From NCBI GenBank assembly GCA_026119855.1, contig JAOWBW010000043.1, positions 1,364,001 to 1,428,000 on the forward strand: a stretch of 64,000 nt of DNA. Reading direction: 5' to 3'. Origin of the DNA: Campanula takesimana (lineage: Eukaryota > Streptophyta > Magnoliopsida > Asterales > Campanulaceae). Of the stretch, positions 11,686 to 23,614 are shown piece by piece. A program made the position numbers and the translations under genes. The stretch's first letter is position 1, and the number at the start of each line of letters is the position of its first letter. Under the pieces are notes generated by a model that did no database searches, was not told the DNA's origin, and saw only the letters and a program-made list of their open reading frames with translations.

Positions 11686-11858
11686 AATCTCTATGTACCA
11701 AGATTTGGGATGACAAAAAATCAGAAAGACACAGTAGCTCTTCTCTAGTTGGTGCCTTCAATATCCTTTGTTTCCTCGCTAGTACTCAGTCCCAGATAAC
11801 CTTCACTAATTCCATTTTCTTTTCTTTTTTCTTTTTTTTTTTGGGTGTTCTATTAGTA

Positions 11859-12389
11859 GAGTGAGTCTTGTGAAAAACGCGTTTTTCCTTAAGCAAAGGA
11901 AAAACGTGTTTTTCAAAGACGCTGGGCATTATTATTCGAAACAAGGGGTGGCATTTTCGTAAATACTGGCAACCATAGTAAATGTCCAGTGTTAGTATTA
12001 CAAAAAGCCAGTGATTTCATACTGGCATTTATAAACATGAAACTGACACTTTTCTTAAGTGCCAGTGGTAATGTTAAAAATTGCCAGTGAGTACAATGGC
12101 AATTTTTTACATTGATACTGGCACTTATTAAAAGTGTCAGTCGTAGTGTTAATAATTGCCAGCCATTACACTGGCACTTGTTAACATTGACACTGGCACT
12201 TATTAAAAAGTGTCAGTGGTAGTGTCAATAAGTGTCAGTGTACATGTGCTGGCACTTTTTTACACTATCACTGACACTTTCGATCAGCGCTAAACAGCTT
12301 CCCGTTAATTACAAAAATGCCACCGCGCCAAACTTAAAAACACGTTTTATGCAACTTAAGGAAAAACACGTTTTTTCCTAGATTTTCAC
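11859..12389. mobile_element. Mutator-like MITE with internal minisatellite
   Basis: The 9-bp target duplication CTATTAGTA flanks it exactly (11850-11858 and 12390-12398). The ends form an imperfect 35-bp inverted repeat meeting in CGTGTTTTTCCTTAAG. The inside is a diverged tandem array built on CACTGGCACTTATTAAAAGT and its complement. There is no transposase. The 9-bp duplication points to mobilisation by a Mutator-type enzyme. Confidence 0.85.
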
Positions 12390-12398
12390 CTATTAGTA

Positions 12399-12969
12399 AG
12401 TCATTTTTAAAAAAATGTTCAAATTTTATTCTTTTTCTTTTCTCCTTACACTGCTTGTCGTCATGCTCACACACTTAATTTTAAATCCCCTTTGTAAATC
12501 TCACTCAACTTATTATACTCACAACCTCTTTACTACTCATAATACTTTTGAATATATATATATATATATATACTCATTTTTTAATCCATGTGCATTCTCA
12601 AAATCAAAATAGTGCAAGATCCTTTGAAACGGAAAGAGTACTCCTTATTAGTACTGTCTTCGTCCCGAAATCAATTGACTTTTTATTATGGTTAGCACAA
12701 AATAAACTTTAACTAACCACTATAAAAAGTAAACACAAATAAACTTTAACTAAATATTAATGTCTTGATAATCAAGTTCTATTGTAGGTACTTGGTTTCC
12801 GCTTCTTCTTCTAGTTGGTGCCTTCATTTTCCTTGATCTCTTCACCATCATCTGCTATGGGGGCTTACATACATGATACATACAGCTCAAATTCTCAGAC
12901 AAAATTTACGAAACACAAACCACTCATGTCCCTAACAAGAGGTAGCAGAGTGTAATGGATACTTTTCAT
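12399..12969. other. AT-rich stretch without a gene
   Basis: I see no supported gene. It contains an (AT)n run near 12552-12572 and short TA-rich repeats. The 65-codon frame at 12415 has no recognisable content. Confidence 0.6.
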
Positions 12970-12971
12970 TA

Positions 12972-13150
12972 CTCCCTCCGTCCCAAAATGATCTTCTCAT
13001 TTGCAATTTATCATTGTCCCAAAAAGTTCTTCCCATTTCTACATTTTGAGCTTAAAAGTGCGTAAACAAAGCATGGCAAGTGAAGCAAGTGGTCATATTC
13101 TTAAAAAAATTTGAATAGTCAAATGTGAAATAATTTTGGGACGGAGGAAC
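12972..13150. mobile_element. Stowaway-type MITE (family copy A)
   Basis: It starts CTCCCTCCGTCCCAAAATG after TA (12970-12971) and ends GGGACGGAGGAAC before TA (13151-13152). Its body closely matches the element at 62760, for example the words ATGATCTTCTCATTTGC and TAAACAAAGCATGGC. Confidence 0.85.
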
Positions 13151-13152
13151 TA

Positions 13153-13874
13153 TTAAAAGAACCAGTTTTCCTACCCGTACCACCACCGTCTCCACCAATT
13201 ACAGTAACCACCGTCTCCACTAATGCAGCAACCACCTCTGCACACACTCAACCCACAAACACGCACACTCCACCCACAAACACATCCACTCTGCACACAC
13301 CCATGAATCATAAATTTAAACCCAGATTTGAATACAATTCCAGATTTTCCATCAAAACACAACCCCATATGTCGAAAATTTGGAGAGATCACAAACGCAG
13401 ATTTCGAAATTCGAAGAAGTCACACACTCTCTTACAATCAGGGCAACTCCATTGATGTCAGACTGCAAGAACAAACAGACACCAACCCTCGTTCTCAAGC
13501 AAAAAATCTGGGTATTTTCTTTGGATTTGTAAACCCCAAATTTTTTATTTTTTTATTTTCTAACGGAAACAGTGGAGGGGTGGGGCACGATTTTAATGGG
13601 TAACGGTTGAGTAGGGCTGGGGACACGAGGCTGCAGATCGGCGGGCATGAGTTCAAGAAGAAAGCTATGGAGGCAGAGAAGAGGGGAGCAGGGTTGGGGA
13701 GGAAGAGGTAGATGGCAGTAGACGAAGGGGAAGCAACAGTTTGGGAAGAAGAGGGAGGGGGCGTTGGAGGGTTGGGAAACCTCAAGTGGAGAGGAAGGAG
13801 GAAGAAGGAGATGGTGTGAACTGAGAAAGGGAGAGAGAGAGAGAGACGTAAAGGGGTGAAGAAGAAGACGCTAG
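13153..13874. other. Low-complexity stretch, no recognised gene
   Basis: CCACC/ACACA-rich sequence passes into GGA-rich sequence. Frames of 73-96 codons exist on both strands, but their composition is that of simple repeats (for example Pro/Ser-rich 13495-13785, minus) and I recognise none. A decayed first exon or promoter is possible but not supported. Confidence 0.4.
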
Positions 13875-13884
13875 GTTTTTCACG

Positions 13885-14635
13885 GAGTAAACTCCTTTTC
13901 CGCCCCTCGTACTATGGCCCCAACATCAATTTGACACTCGTACTATTGAAACAACGAATGTATGATGCGTACTATAGTTTTATTAGCAAAATTAACCAAT
14001 TTACTATTCATTTGTTAACTTTTTTTAACGAACATTATTTTTTTAACGGGCATTAATTTATTTTAACAAAACTAACTTTTGGGGCGATTTTTGAGTTTTT
14101 CGCCGGATTTGCGCCGTCGGCCATATCTCCGACACCGCTGATTGTTTTACTGATCCCAACGGTCAATATGAGCGCCTGAGTGATGCGAACATACCCCAGA
14201 AATTTGACGACGATCCAACGGTTAATGAAGCGGGAATTTGATTTTTAATATAGCGAATTTTTGAAGATTTTCGCCAGTTTTCGCCGCCGGCCATTTCTCC
14301 CTCTCTGGCAATTATTTGGAAGATCCCAACGGTCATCATGTGCGCCTAGGGGATGCGACCAAAGCCCAGAAGTTTCACGACGATCCAACGGTTAACGGAG
14401 TCGGAACTCGATTTTTACATATGCGATTTGGTTTTGATGGAGATAACAAAAGTTAGTTATAAATTAATGCTCGTTAAAAAAATAACGTGTGTTAAAAAAA
14501 GTTAACGACTGAATAGTAAATTGGTTAATTTTGCTAATAAAACTATAGTACGCATCATACATTTGTTGTTTCAATAGTACGAGTGTCAAATTGATGTTGG
14601 GGCCATAGTACGAGGGGCGGAAAAGTAGTTTACTC
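13885..14635. mobile_element. Mutator-like TIR element with long arms
   Basis: The 10-bp target duplication GTTTTTCACG is perfect on both sides (13875-13884 and 14636-14645). The ends start GAGTAAACT and the arms match for about 190 bp in inverted orientation. The middle has two tandem copies of a segment of about 165 bp (about 14083-14250 and 14255-14425), each with a GATCCCAACGGTC word and a GACGATCCAACGGTTAA word. No transposase is present. Confidence 0.9.
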
Positions 14636-14742
14636 GTTTTTCACGTCTTTCATTTTTAATTTTATTTTTGGGCAATTACCATGAGTTAACAAACCATAAC
14701 GAATTTTAACAGAGGTTAGACACGTAAGTTCACATGACTAAC

Positions 14743-16059
14743 TGTAGATACCCCGGGGAACCACGGCTTGGCTAGAGCGGTGAATTATCCTAGGATGTCT
14801 AACTTGTTTTTTAGATTGTTTAGAGTCGCCACCTATGTTTTTAAAGGAACATAAGAAAAACCTAAAAATAGCCTAATTTATGTACAAAACCAGAGATTCG
14901 GGAGAGAAGGGTTCGGGGGTTAGGTGACGGAGTGGGAAGTACTTAAACACCCACTCCGCCCCGCTTACGCGGGTCTTGCTACTATTGATGTTCTAATACT
15001 TACATGTCCTTCAATTAATTAAATAGAAATGTGCTAACAATTGTGATGAGAAGAAAAGAGGAAATAAAGGGGAAATAAAATAGAATTATTTTATTTATTT
15101 AATGATAAAGATTACATGTAACAAGTAATGTTAAAGAATTACATTAAGAGATGAAGAGAAATTAGCATGGTGAATTAAAGTTAAGATTAAAATGTGGGGA
15201 GATAACCTTAACTAACTTCAATATGTGAAGTAGTCATGTTGGTCATGTCCCAATTGATGGGGATTGCATACTAGTAAGACTAGAATAAAAGAGAATAAAA
15301 GAAGAAGACTTGTACCTTTAGAAAGGAGACTTCAAACTTGGACTTGAAAATGATGTTGTTGTGTAGAGATTTGTGTAGAGTTTTGTTGTGTAAAACTCTT
15401 GTTGGGAGAATTTGTGTAGGGAAAATGATATAGAATTTGTATAGAGAGAAAGTTCCAAGTCTAAAAATGAAGTAAAAAAAGAAGTCCCCTTCCAAGGTAG
15501 AAGATGATGGTTTTTATAGGTAAAAAAGAGAGGGAAAGGTTGGAGGGAAAAGATGATCATCCATGTGAAATGGAATTGACCAATCAAAAATAAGATAAAT
15601 AAAATAATAAATAAAAGAAATAAAAGAAAATCAAATAAAATAAAAAGGAAATATTTTGTTTTAATGAAAAGGCTAGAAGTGTGGGATTGGGAGTTAATGA
15701 GAAAAGGGGGGATGAATGTGGATGTAAAAAGATGATTTTTGTGATCAAGAAAAGATGTTTGTAAATAAGAAAATGGAGGGAAATAAGGTGCAATCCGTTA
15801 CTGCCAAAGTGGGAAGCGCGCGGGTCCGGCTTTTGGGGCGGGACGCGCGCGCGGCCCGTTAGAAGTGCCGGAAGCGTGCGATTCTAAAAATGACAGAAAG
15901 ACAGAATGACCCTAAAAGTTAACTCTGTTATGCAGTTTAGTCCAAAACTAACGGAATCAGTTAGGAACTTAACCGAAGTAACAGAAATTAATGAAAATAA
16001 GTTAAATAAAAATACTTTGTATGCAATCGGGGTGAGAGGTCCAAGGCGGCGTGTCTACA
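14743..16059 (-). repeat. 3' LTR of young LTR element 2 (minus orientation)
   Basis: It runs from TGTAGATACC to GTGTCTACA, 1317 bp, and is nearly identical to 22299-23614; I see about ten differences by eye. CTAAC at 14738-14742 is repeated at 23615-23619, the 5-bp target duplication. It is the downstream LTR because the primer site lies beside the other copy. Confidence 0.95.
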
Positions 16060-16222
16060 GAGCCCCTCGGCGACGTGGATTGCGAAGCAAAACGCGTCGA
16101 CGAAAGAGAGACAACCGCCGAGGACATCGACAAGAGAAAACAAAGACTCGATAAAGCAGGAATTTGAAATTACAAAGGATAGAAATGCGCTCCCTGTGTG
16201 AGCGACTTTTGCTGATGGAAGA

Positions 16223-16676
16223 GGTATGGTGATTTGAGCGGTCCACCATGGACCAAAATTGATGCGCGGTGCGGCATATTCTGATGCGCTGTGCGGCGGT
16301 ATGGTGATTTGAGCGGTCCACCATAGACCAAAAATTGGTGCGCAGTGCGGCATATTCTGATGCGCTGTGCGGCGGTATGGTGATTTGAGCGGTCCACCAT
16401 AGACCAAAATTGGTGCGCGGTGCGGCATATTCTGATGCGCTGTGCGGCGGTATGGTGATTTGAGCGGTCCACCATAGACCAAAAATTGGTGCGCGGTGCG
16501 GCATATTCTGATGCGCTGTGCGGCGGTATGGTGATTTGAGCGGTCCACCATAGACCAAAAATTGGTGCGCGGTGCGGCATATTCTGATGCGCTGTGCGGC
16601 GGTATGGTGATTTGAGCGGTCCACCATAGACCAAAAATTGGTGCGCGGTGCGGCATATTCTGATGCGCTGTGCGGC
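16223..16676 (+). repeat. 75-76 bp tandem array, six copies
   Basis: Units start GGTATGGTGATTTGAGCGGT at 16223, 16298, 16374, 16449, 16525 and 16601, so the period alternates between 75 and 76. Copies are nearly identical. On the minus strand the array is open in all three frames, which is why several overlapping frames of about 260-300 codons appear there. These are repeat artefacts, not genes. Confidence 0.95.
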
Positions 16677-16830
16677 ACTTGTTGATTCTGGTGCGCTGTG
16701 CGGCACCTGGTGCTCTGTGCGGCACCTGTTGATTCTGGTACTCTGTGCGGTACCTGGTGCTCTGTGCGGCACCTGTTGATTCTGGTACTCTGTGCGGCAC
16801 CTGTTGATTCTGGTGCTCTGTGCAGCACCT
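16677..16830 (+). repeat. About 30-bp tandem repeat beside the 76-bp array
   Basis: Words such as CACCTGTTGATTCTGGT and CTCTGTGCGG alternate five or six times directly after the 76-bp array. They share the GCTGTGCGGC word with it, suggesting both grew from one seed. Confidence 0.8.
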
Positions 16831-16839
16831 GTTATGTGT

Positions 16840-19800
16840 ATGCTTTGCAGATATATGTGCTTGTGCAAGAAGATGCATGAAGAGAGAAATTGTGCTCGTG
16901 GTGTGATGTGTGATTTGAAAGCACCTTTGTAATGAGAGAGAAGTAAGAATGTAGAAAGTGATCTTGTGTGCGGTGTGATTTTGAGGAAAGCATTGGATGT
17001 ATTCATACCTTCACTTACCATTGCCGCTTGAGTGGAGATGGATTCCTGATGTCCGCGGAGGATGCTTTGATGGAGAATGTCCATTCTTTAGATGTTGATG
17101 AGAGAATGCCCTTGTTGTTGGGTTGGCGAGATGGTATTCTGGATGATGGGTTGGTCGCGCCAAAAGACTGCCTACGTATCCCTTTAAGAGAATCAGACCA
17201 GCATAGTTCAAGGATGATGGAGAATGCTGGAGGAGAAGCTAGGAGCAAAGCAAAGTAAAGCACATACTTTTGCACATAGAAGGAGAAAGAAAAAGAAAAA
17301 TCTTCTTTTTTTTTTTTTTTTTTTTTTTTTAGATTAGAAAGGAAAGAATATGCACACATGTGAGGAAAAGATTTTTTTTTAGTTCGTGGGTGAACCATTT
17401 TAACCATTGTGTGCTTGTGAAGCCAACCCAAGATCAAGTCATGTTCAGTCGAAGTCCGGATTGCCTCGCTTGAATTCTGTTGTCGCCGGTGTGCCCAACG
17501 AAGATTGATGTCTAGCCCCAAGAGATTTGTCGATTATGGGGATTCAAAAGGCTTTTGATGCCGAGATGAGGGGTTGCTGATTGTAAAGCCCCTAGAATGC
17601 CTTTGATGCCAAATTTTGAGGGACTTGCATAGCTCCAAGATAAATCAGCTTTTGGCCCATTCGAGTAAACCGCCCTTTGTTGTTGTAGTGAGCAAGCCCC
17701 AAGAGGAGATCGTTGATGCCAAGCTTCGAGAGATTTCAAAGCCCCAAGTGTCGTGGTCTTGTAGATGGCGGGATGTTAAGACCTTTCATTGTAAAGCCCC
17801 AAATTATCTCGTGGTTGGCTCGGCATTGAGAGCGGATGTACCGTTTGGTAGAATTATTGATAGAGATCTCCTTCTTGCTCTTACTGGGGAGATGAATGGC
17901 CTCATTGTGGTCAATACCCAAATGGTTGAGGGCTTATGTCAAAGGATGCAGTAATGTCTTGCGGTGCCGTCGAGGTCGCGGAGGATAAGGTCTTGGCGTG
18001 ATAAAGTCTCAAATGAGTATGCTTGCTTGACTCTTCTTGAGTTGAACTAATGACGGATCTTCGGATGCAACTAGTGCTGTGGCCCAACTTTATCTGAGCT
18101 GCACCTTGTGCTTTTGATCTTGGAGAAGGGGGTGCTGAATTGCAGAAACATTGGGATTGGCCGTGGCATTTCCCGCTATAACCCTGTTTTGATTAGAGTT
18201 TAGCATATTGAATCTTTTTCCTTTTCTCTAAGACTTTCTTCATGATCTCGTTGAAGGTTCTAACAAAAATCATCAACTTCATTCATAACATCGGAGTCTT
18301 CATTTAAAACCAAGAGGCCTTTGACTTGAAGTGTTGAGAGACCCTTTGAAGCTTGATCCCTTTCATGGAGACTACTCCCAAATTGCGTTGCTCGAGTATT
18401 GTTGCCCAAAAGACTGTCGGTCGCGAAGCCCTAATACTGCCCTTTGCTTGAATTACTGTAATGCCGTAGCCCAAAAGATTGTAGATTGCGAAGCCCGTTG
18501 AGACCTTCGGTGCCGAATTGAGGAAGCTTCCAATGTTGCACATGACTTGGCTGGGGATACTGCTGGGGAGTTAATTTCTCTTTGCCGAGGGAGCCTTTAA
18601 GACTTGACCGTAGCCCCTAGAGTGCCATCATTGATTGCGAGAAAGGTCCACCCTTGATTGGGGAAACGAGCACGGGCACACATGACAAGAGGGCTTTTTG
18701 ACATCCCTTTTGAGGGACTTTGAGGATAGTTTCACACATCTTTCTTGAGCATATCCCCTAGGGCGTATTGATTGCCAAATGAAGCAAAAGAATCCCTTGT
18801 TCTTGAGTCACATAGCCCCTAGGGGGTCACCATATATTGAGCAAAGCAAGAGTGACTCGTCCTCGTGCGAGGGAACAAACATGAGAGGACATGGCAAGAG
18901 CTACTCCATTTCTCGGGAGCCTTTCGGCGTACTTTAGAAGCACATACTTGAAGAAGCCTTGAAAACTGAGACACATGTTGTTGCTATTTGCTGCCCAAGC
19001 CAATTGACTAGCTAGGGATTATTTGTGCAACCTCGTGCCCTTTTATGATGAGCTCGTTCTCGGATGGGTCTTGGCTACCACGGGCCTTCTTTTTATGAAC
19101 CCAAAAATGCACACTGCTGGAGAATGATGCCGATAACCCAAGACAACCTTTGATGGTGCTATATCTTGTCGAGCCTTTTGCAATCCCAAAGTTGACTCGG
19201 TGGGGAATTGACTTGCTGAGGAGATTCAATGTAGAACTTGTCTTCTTTAGAGGCCGGGGATCTCCATTTCTCTTTCCCTTCTCTCTCTCACTCTCTCTTT
19301 TTTTTTTTTTTTTATGACGCACCCTGTTTTTTGCCTAGACCGCCCTTTCGGGTTTTCAATCTAGCGGGCATCTCTTTTGCGTTTTCATTTTTGACTCGAT
19401 TAATGAGGAAGTGTGCATTGACTCTAGCTGAGGATGAGAGACATGTGATTTTGCGGTGAAAACCTTTTGTCACTAAAGATGAGTGACATTGACTCGACTA
19501 GGGAAGTGTCCCTAGTATTGACATGTATTTTATTTTTTTATTTTTTTATTGAATTGAATGACTCACGAAGGCAAGTAAGTCATTAAGAGAGAAGAGAAGG
19601 AAAGCCCCAATTTGATTGCAAGAAATTGGGAGTACGCAGAAAGAATAGAAGTCCCTAGACTCGACAAGGAGCGCGAAATGATTCCAAATCTAAGAAAGTT
19701 GTTCAATCTTTTTGGTGATTAATTCATTGGCAAATGAATCGTACAAAGATGTCTTGACAAGTTCGAGATGAAGGCCGATCACCATAACGCGCTAGGGCTA

Positions 19801-19974
19801 AACATATCTTCTTTCTTGCATGAGACCGGACCCGCAGGTTGCCTACGTTCCTCCAGTGTAGAGGCTCAGGTCACCGTAGTTTCTTGTGGATTCTCCATTC
19901 TTCGTGATGGAATTGTTGCTTCGTAGCTTCGTCCTTTGTTGGTGGATGATGATGTTGATCTTCTTTGATTGAGG

Positions 19975-20012
<38 letters not shown>

Positions 20013-20480
20013 CTAACTTTTGCCTAGGTTGATTTGATGATTTCAACCTAGCGAGCCCCCCCTTTTTTTTTTTAAATCCCCTTTTGAAAACTTTGCTTCA
20101 TGATTGTTGCTCCACCTTTCTTTGTTTTGATTTCGTCGTTGTTGATGTCTTCGTTGTTGATGCCGTCGTTGATGTTTATCCCCTAGGCGTTCAAGCGATG
20201 GCGTTCATTCCAAAACTTGTTTAGACATTTTTTCGTCATTTTGCCAAGAATTAATTGAACAACTTGGAAGAGTGTATGAGGACAAGAACGACTTTTATTT
20301 GATGACTCAATGGACTCGAACATTTAAAATAGGACGAGAGAAAACATTAATGCACACATTAGAGGACTTTGACTCTTTTTTTTTTTTTATTCCTACTACT
20401 AGGTAGAGAAAGAGAAACGGAGATTGCTGTCGTCGTCTTTGCCGTTGTAGTCTCCTTGCGGCATGATCTCTTGTTGAAGG
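16840..20480 (-). other. Interior of LTR element 2 without a supported gene
   Basis: The region contains T runs (about 17306-17330, 19295-19313, 19979-20009), many diverged copies of a segment around AAGCCCC / TGATGCC, and only short unconvincing frames. I find no polymerase, integrase or protease motif on either strand. Confidence 0.6.
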
Positions 20481-20486
20481 CCCATT

Positions 20487-21125
20487 TCAAAACCAAGCTT
20501 TTTCCTTGATGGGTTCTTGCATGTTGCCATTCTCTAGCGGTTGCTCTTCACCCACAGTAAATTCGCCGTCGTCGAACAAATCTTGGATGATGTTTCGGAG
20601 AAGGAAGCACCCTTCGGTAGTGTGGCCACTATGCTTGTGGTAGCCGCACCATTCACCATGAGCATGATTTTTCAGTATCGCCTTCGGCTTGTACCCCTCC
20701 AAAGGTTTGATCTTCCCTCTTGCCACCAAAATTTCAAATGCCTCGGCTTGGGTTACTCCTTGGAGAGGAGTGAAAACTCGGTTGTTGGTGGTACCTTTGT
20801 AGCTTTTGAGGGTCGGGCCACTTGAGCATGCTTTATCATTGAACTTTGCTTTGCTGTCGGTGAGCTCTTGCAAACGGGCTTTGAGTTCGGAAACCTCTTC
20901 CTTGTGAATTCTTCTTTCATAATCAAGACGGGCCCTGAGTTCGGAAACCTCTTCTTTGTGAATCCTCTTGTCGATATCGAAACGGGCTTGCCACAAATTG
21001 TCTTTACGGCGGGCATCCTCGACAATCCTATCCATTTGTTCCCCCATTGATTTCATTACGTTGAGTAACCCTTCGTTGGACACGGAATCATTTCCACCGT
21101 TGTTGTTGTCGCCGTTGGAAGCCAT
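20487..21125 (-). CDS. gag-like protein of LTR element 2
   Basis: The frame is open from 21209, but I choose the Met at 21125 (MASNGDNNNGGND) because the residues before it look like leader sequence; this gives 212 residues. Residues about 30-110 are Arg/Glu/Leu-rich, include two tandem copies of RIHKEEVSELRARL-like sequence, and should form a coiled coil. Near the C-terminus WCGYHKHSGHTTEGC followed by an amphipathic helix matches the atypical zinc-knuckle segment of many plant gypsy gag proteins (C-x2-H-x5-H-x4-C spacing). It is the only protein-coding part of the element and is uninterrupted. It lies about 1.1 kb from the primer site. Its likely role is the structural protein of virus-like particles; that is inference. 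Confidence 0.65.
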   Translation of the reverse strand: MASNGDNNNGGNDSVSNEGLLNVMKSMGEQMDRIVEDARRKDNLWQARFDIDKRIHKEEVSELRARLDYERRIHKEEVSELKARLQELTDSKAKFNDKACSSGPTLKSYKGTTNNRVFTPLQGVTQAEAFEILVARGKIKPLEGYKPKAILKNHAHGEWCGYHKHSGHTTEGCFLLRNIIQDLFDDGEFTVGEEQPLENGNMQEPIKEKAWF

Positions 21126-22277
21126 TGGACCTTTTGGAAGAGCACGGTTGATCTTAGATTGGCCCCACAAACACCTTTTGAGGAAAATAAATTTAACCCA
21201 CAAACACAAAAAGACTCAACCATATAAAGAAAATGATTTTTTTTTTTTTTTTTTTATTTACAAAAGTCGGAAGGACGTGGTCTTTTTGGGGTTTCTAGAA
21301 AAATAGTGGAATCGTCACACTAGTATATAGACCTTCTCGCGGTCCCATATACTCATCGGATTCCACCACGCTTGTGAGACCTACATGTGTCGGGATTAAA
21401 CTAAATTAATGTAGTAAATCATACATGCGGGGACGGATTTTTATTTTCGTCCAAAATAACTACTTTTGGGGACGGAGTTTTTATTTCGTCCATTGCAACA
21501 AATTGGCATGTATGATTTGAAGACATTAGTTTAGGGAAATCTCGGTACATGAAAACCGACTTGAGTCACGGAGTGTTAGACCTTAAACTAGAATTGTGTG
21601 GTTTGTGCTCGGCTTGAATATGAGGCTCAAAGGTCACCCCCGGCATGTAGTCTTGAACTACGCCACGGGCTGAGGTTGACCGCTTCGGAAGAGTCAAGGT
21701 CGGGTGGAGCTTGAAACTTCCTAGGACGGGCCTCGACGGGTTTGGGGTTGGACGGATTTTTTTTTTATTTATTTTTTTTTTCAAAGAAAGAAAAAAAAAA
21801 GGAAACAAATAAGCACGTATTTACAACTCCCGAATCACCCGTGTGACCGGTAAAAATAAACAGAAAGTAAAGGAAATTGTATGCAGGCCCGGTGCCCACA
21901 CACTGTCATTCTGCTCTGTTCTGCTTTCTGTGCACTGTTCTGTTTCTGGAAAATTGCCTAGAAGCGCGCGCCTCAGGGAAGTGATGTGGGAATCGCGCGC
22001 ATTTCGCAATGAATATGGGAGGCGCGCGCATCTGGGGTACCTGTCAGAATGTTAGAAGAAACTGCGGACTCAGGGGATTGCCCTGGTCCCAAATTATGTA
22101 ACTTTCCCCTACAGAAACTTGTTAGCACAGAAATATGGAATTGAAGGACAAGAAAGGAGGCGGGCGATTCTGGTAATAAGGGTCGGACGCGCGCGCTTCC
22201 TACCCTTTTTACCAGAATGCCCAGAAAATAGAAATTAGAACACCAAAAGTTAAGAACGCAAGTTTAACCCTCTAATA

Positions 22278-22297
22278 CATCCCCAGCGGAGTCGCCA
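22278..22297 (-). promoter_or_regulatory. Primer binding site of LTR element 2
   Basis: Read on the minus strand, TGGCGACTCCGCTGGGG starts one base inside the LTR end. It resembles the primer sites of some large plant gypsy elements. I cannot confirm which tRNA pairs with it without a search. Confidence 0.65.
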
Positions 22298-22298
22298 C

Positions 22299-23614
22299 TG
22301 TAGATACCCCGGGGAACCACGGCTTGGCTAGAGCGGTGAATTATCCTAGGATGTCTAACTTGTTTTTAGATTGTTTAGAGTCGCCACCTATGTTTTTAAA
22401 GGAACATAAGAAAAACCTAAAAATAGCCTAATTTATGTACAAAACCAGAGATTCGGGAGAGAAGGGTTCGGGGGTTAGGTGACGGAGTGAGAAGTACTTA
22501 AACACCCACTCCGCCCCGCTTACGCGGGTCTTGCTACTATTGATGTTCTAATACTTACATGTCCTTCAATTAATTAAATAGAAATGTGCTAACAATTGTG
22601 ATGAGAAGAAAAGAGGAAATAAAGGGGAAATAAAATAGAATTGTTTTATTTATTTAATGATAAAGATTACATGTAACAAGTAATGTTAAAGAATTACATT
22701 AAGAGATGAAGAGAAATTAGCATGGTGAATTAAAGTTAAGATTAAAATGTAGGGAGATAACCTTAACTAACTTCAATATGTGAAGTAGTCATGTTGGTCA
22801 TGTCCCAATTGATGGGGATTGCATACTAGTAAGACTAGAATAAAAGAGAATAAAAGAAGAAGACTTGTACCTTTAGAAAGGAGACTTCAAACTTGGACTT
22901 GAAAATGATGTTGTTGTGTAGAGATTTGTGTAGAGTTTTGTTGTGTAAAACTCTTGTTGGGAGAATTTGTGTAGGGAAAATGATATAGAATTTGTATAGA
23001 GAGAAAGTTCCAAGTCTAAAAATGAAGTCAAAAAAGAAGTCCCCTTCCAAGGTAGAAGATGATGGTTTTTATAGGTAAAAAAGAGAGGGAAAGGTTGGAG
23101 GGAAAAGATGATCATCCATGTGAAATGGAATTGACCAATCAAAAATAAGATAAATAAAATAATAAATAAAAGAAATAAAAGAAAATCAAATAAAATAAAA
23201 AGGAAATATTTTGTTTTAATGAAAAGGCTAGAAGTGTGGGATTGGGAGTTAATGAGAAAAGGGGGGATGAATGTGGATGTAAAAAGATGGTTTTTGTGAT
23301 CAAGAAAAGATGTTTGTAAATAAGAAAAGGGAGGGAAATAAGGTGCAATCCGTTACTGCCAAAGTGGGAAGCGCGCGGGTCCGGCTTTTGGGGCGGGACG
23401 CGCGCGCGGCCCGTTAGAAGTGCCGGAAGCGCGCGATTCTAAAAATGACAGAAAGACAGAATGACCCTAAAAGTTAACTCTGTTATGCAGTTTAGTCCAA
23501 AACTAACGGAATCAGTTAAGAACTTAACCGAAGTAACAGAAATTAATGAAAATAAGTTAAATAAAAATACTTTGTATGCAATCGGGGTGAGAGGTCCAAG
23601 GCGGGGTGTCTACA
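22299..23614 (-). repeat. 5' LTR of young LTR element 2 (minus orientation)
   Basis: It is 1316 bp, TGTAGATACC to GTGTCTACA, followed by the CTAAC target duplication at 23615-23619. It would carry the promoter for minus-strand transcription of the element. Confidence 0.95.

Larger units (their letters stand above)
14743..23614 (-). mobile_element. Young non-autonomous LTR retrotransposon (gag-like gene, no pol)
   Basis: The complete element spans 8872 bp with two near-identical LTRs and a perfect CTAAC duplication, so it inserted recently. Orientation is minus: a primer-site-like sequence and a gag-like frame follow the 22299-23614 LTR on that strand. The interior of 6.2 kb has no protease, reverse transcriptase or integrase, which makes it a large retrotransposon derivative dependent on enzymes from elsewhere. 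It holds a 76-bp tandem array, long T runs and degenerate repeats with AGCCCC words. It ends about 250 bp downstream of the NOV stop codon. Confidence 0.9.

Noticed and set aside
13495..13785. Pro/Ser-rich minus frame as a possible first exon
   Set aside because: It comes from a GGA-rich strand bias and has no supported splice partner or homologue.
16223..16676. Regular 76-bp repeats as a CRISPR-like array
   Set aside because: Units abut with no unique spacers, the host is a plant and no cas genes are present.
15988..17084. Three long overlapping minus-strand frames of about 257-304 codons with HQNMPHRAP-like repeats
   Set aside because: They are the three readings of one 76-bp tandem array, with no start context, domain or family; the phase rotates from unit to unit.
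17616..17954. 112-codon plus-strand frame in the LTR element 2 interior
   Set aside because: It consists of diverged AAGCCCC/GATGCC repeats and lies opposite to the element's own gag strand.
22835..23348. Three Phe/Leu-rich minus-strand frames, repeated at 15280-15793
   Set aside because: Both sets lie inside the two LTRs, are AT-driven, and are duplicated only because the LTRs are.
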